From JAXLWB01 sp046328715 (GTDB taxonomy: Bacteria > Chloroflexota > Anaerolineae > Caldilineales > Caldilineaceae): a stretch of 64,000 bases of DNA. How positions within the stretch are numbered: position 1 is the first letter of the stretch; every line of letters begins with the position of its first letter. This document shows, piece after piece, positions 63,200 through 64,000 of the stretch. The stretch covers positions 124,001-188,000 of the forward strand of contig JAXLWB010000002.1 of assembly GCA_046328715.1 (NCBI GenBank), in the 5' to 3' direction. The notes under the pieces are model-generated. The model saw only the letters and a program-made list of their open reading frames with translations. It searched no databases and was not told the DNA's origin. The translations under genes were made by a program, and so were the position numbers.

Positions 63200-64000
63200 A
63201 GAACGAGTTCCTTCTCCAATGCGTAGCCACGATAGTTCTGTTCCACAAAGCCTTGTTGGCCAAAGAGGATCAATGCCTCGGCCTGGCGCGACGTAGGAAA
63301 GGCGATGATCTCTCGATACCCTGCCATTGTTGCATCATTGATCACGCGACGTAAGAGCCATTTGCCAATGTTACGATTGCGCCAGGCAGAATTTACGGCG
63401 ATATCAAGCAAGTGAAGTGTATATCGTTCTCCGAGGGCTGAGGTCGGCACATCGATCACGCGCGCCGTTGCGATGTGTTCAACCAACCGATGATAGATGT
63501 GATAGCGGATCTCACGGCTTGTGCGTCGATATTCAAGACGCAGATCGGTCTGTGGCACATCTTCTTCCAGTAATTGGCCAAGTGAGCGCTGAAGCAGGTA
63601 AAAGCGCTGGGTAAATGCATAGCCGTTGCTGGTCAACCCACGAATGATCTCATTCCAATCGCCTGGTAGAATGCCGAGTCCAGCTTGAAATTGTGGATAG
63701 CCAAGCGTTCGAGCAAAGGCCAGGACACGGTGTGCCTTTTGTTCGCGCCAGAAGGTTTCTGCCGCACCAAACAACGCATGCAGCGTGTCATGATGCAAAT
63801 CATCACGCTCCGCAAGCGCCACAAAACGGATGATTCCCAGCGGCTGATGATCGGGCAAACTCAGGTTGTCTTCATCAGCGCCCGCTGCGACATCGAGAAA
63901 ACCGATGAGCTCACCGGCACGCCAGGCACACAAAGGGCACACATGTTGCCAGCGCGCTGTAAAATGCGAAGAAGGTTGGCGCAATTGCTGAATGAGCAAC
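63196..64000 (-). CDS. GNAT-family N-acetyltransferase (5' end outside the window)
   Basis: 267 residues are visible; the real start is not in the window. The acetyl-CoA fold is in the C-terminal half: LLDIAVNSAWRNRNIGKWLL, with the RNRNIGK pyrophosphate-binding loop, then IIAFPTSRQAEALILFGQQG. The N-terminal half looks like a degenerate second GNAT repeat (GELIGFLDVAAGADE, IIRFVALAERDD, FWREQKAHRVLAFARTLGYP). It acetylates an amine with acetyl-CoA; the substrate is unknown. Its stop overlaps the GT4 start by four bases, which suggests that it supplies an acetylated sugar or modifies a related product. Confidence 0.85.
   Translation of the reverse strand, partial: LLIQQLRQPSSHFTARWQHVCPLCAWRAGELIGFLDVAAGADEDNLSLPDHQPLGIIRFVALAERDDLHHDTLHALFGAAETFWREQKAHRVLAFARTLGYPQFQAGLGILPGDWNEIIRGLTSNGYAFTQRFYLLQRSLGQLLEEDVPQTDLRLEYRRTSREIRYHIYHRLVEHIATARVIDVPTSALGERYTLHLLDIAVNSAWRNRNIGKWLLRRVINDATMAGYREIIAFPTSRQAEALILFGQQGFVEQNYRGYALEKELVL

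Overview
The window looks like a chromosome segment of a Chloroflexota bacterium (Anaerolineae, Caldilineae or Ardenticatenia type). This is an inference, not an identification. It rests on a short Thermus-like EF-Ts in an rpsB-tsf-pyrH block, an unusual density of GT-C membrane glycosyltransferases, many lipoproteins and surface proteins with Thr/Pro-rich linkers, and secreted proteins ending in an LP(L/F)(V/I) motif. No tRNA or rRNA gene was seen.

Layout. 1-3,040 is housekeeping on the minus strand: partial pyrH, tsf, rpsB and an OmpR-type response regulator. 3,077-17,300 is mostly an envelope/exopolysaccharide block on the minus strand: GT39-like transferase, two related polytopic membrane proteins, two alkaline-phosphatase-superfamily enzymes, a lipoprotein, a secreted repeat protein, a flippase and a methyltransferase. 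17,450-24,750 holds plus-strand secreted proteins and lipoproteins: a metzincin protease with a G8 tract, a tandemly duplicated lipoprotein with one decaying copy, and a META-domain lipoprotein. It also holds a methyltransferase and a degenerate 43-bp tandem repeat array behind a consensus-like promoter. 24,750-43,100 is an accessory region where four different insertion sequences broke or flank surface-protein genes (PD40 beta-propeller, carboxypeptidase-regulatory-like repeat protein, subtilase). Glycosyltransferases lie between them. 43,188-63,999 is more orderly: GT2, TyrA-like dehydrogenase, GH78-like rhamnosidase, HD protein, site-2 protease, clan GH-A glycosidase, solute-binding protein, phosphoesterase, Lon-family protease, three large GT-C proteins, GT4 and a partial GNAT.

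How the genes fit together. Most of the window serves cell-surface glycan building and remodelling, plus a changing set of secreted adhesin- or protease-like proteins. GT-B and GT-A enzymes would build lipid-linked sugars in the cytoplasm, the flippase would move them across, and the GT-C enzymes would use polyprenyl-phosphate sugars outside. The surface genes show high turnover: IS insertions, frameshifts, tandem duplication and loss of a promoter.

The best candidates for something new are four. (1) An IS630-family element whose two transposase frames are joined by a copy of the RF2 (prfB) +1 frameshift signal. (2) Two unlinked surface-protein genes that share a promoter, a conserved leader and an intrinsic terminator with a visible alternative pairing, which is a candidate riboregulator. 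(3) The 43-bp array with two nested palindromes per unit. (4) Several genes whose -10 element lies 6-9 nt before the start codon, which implies leaderless mRNAs.
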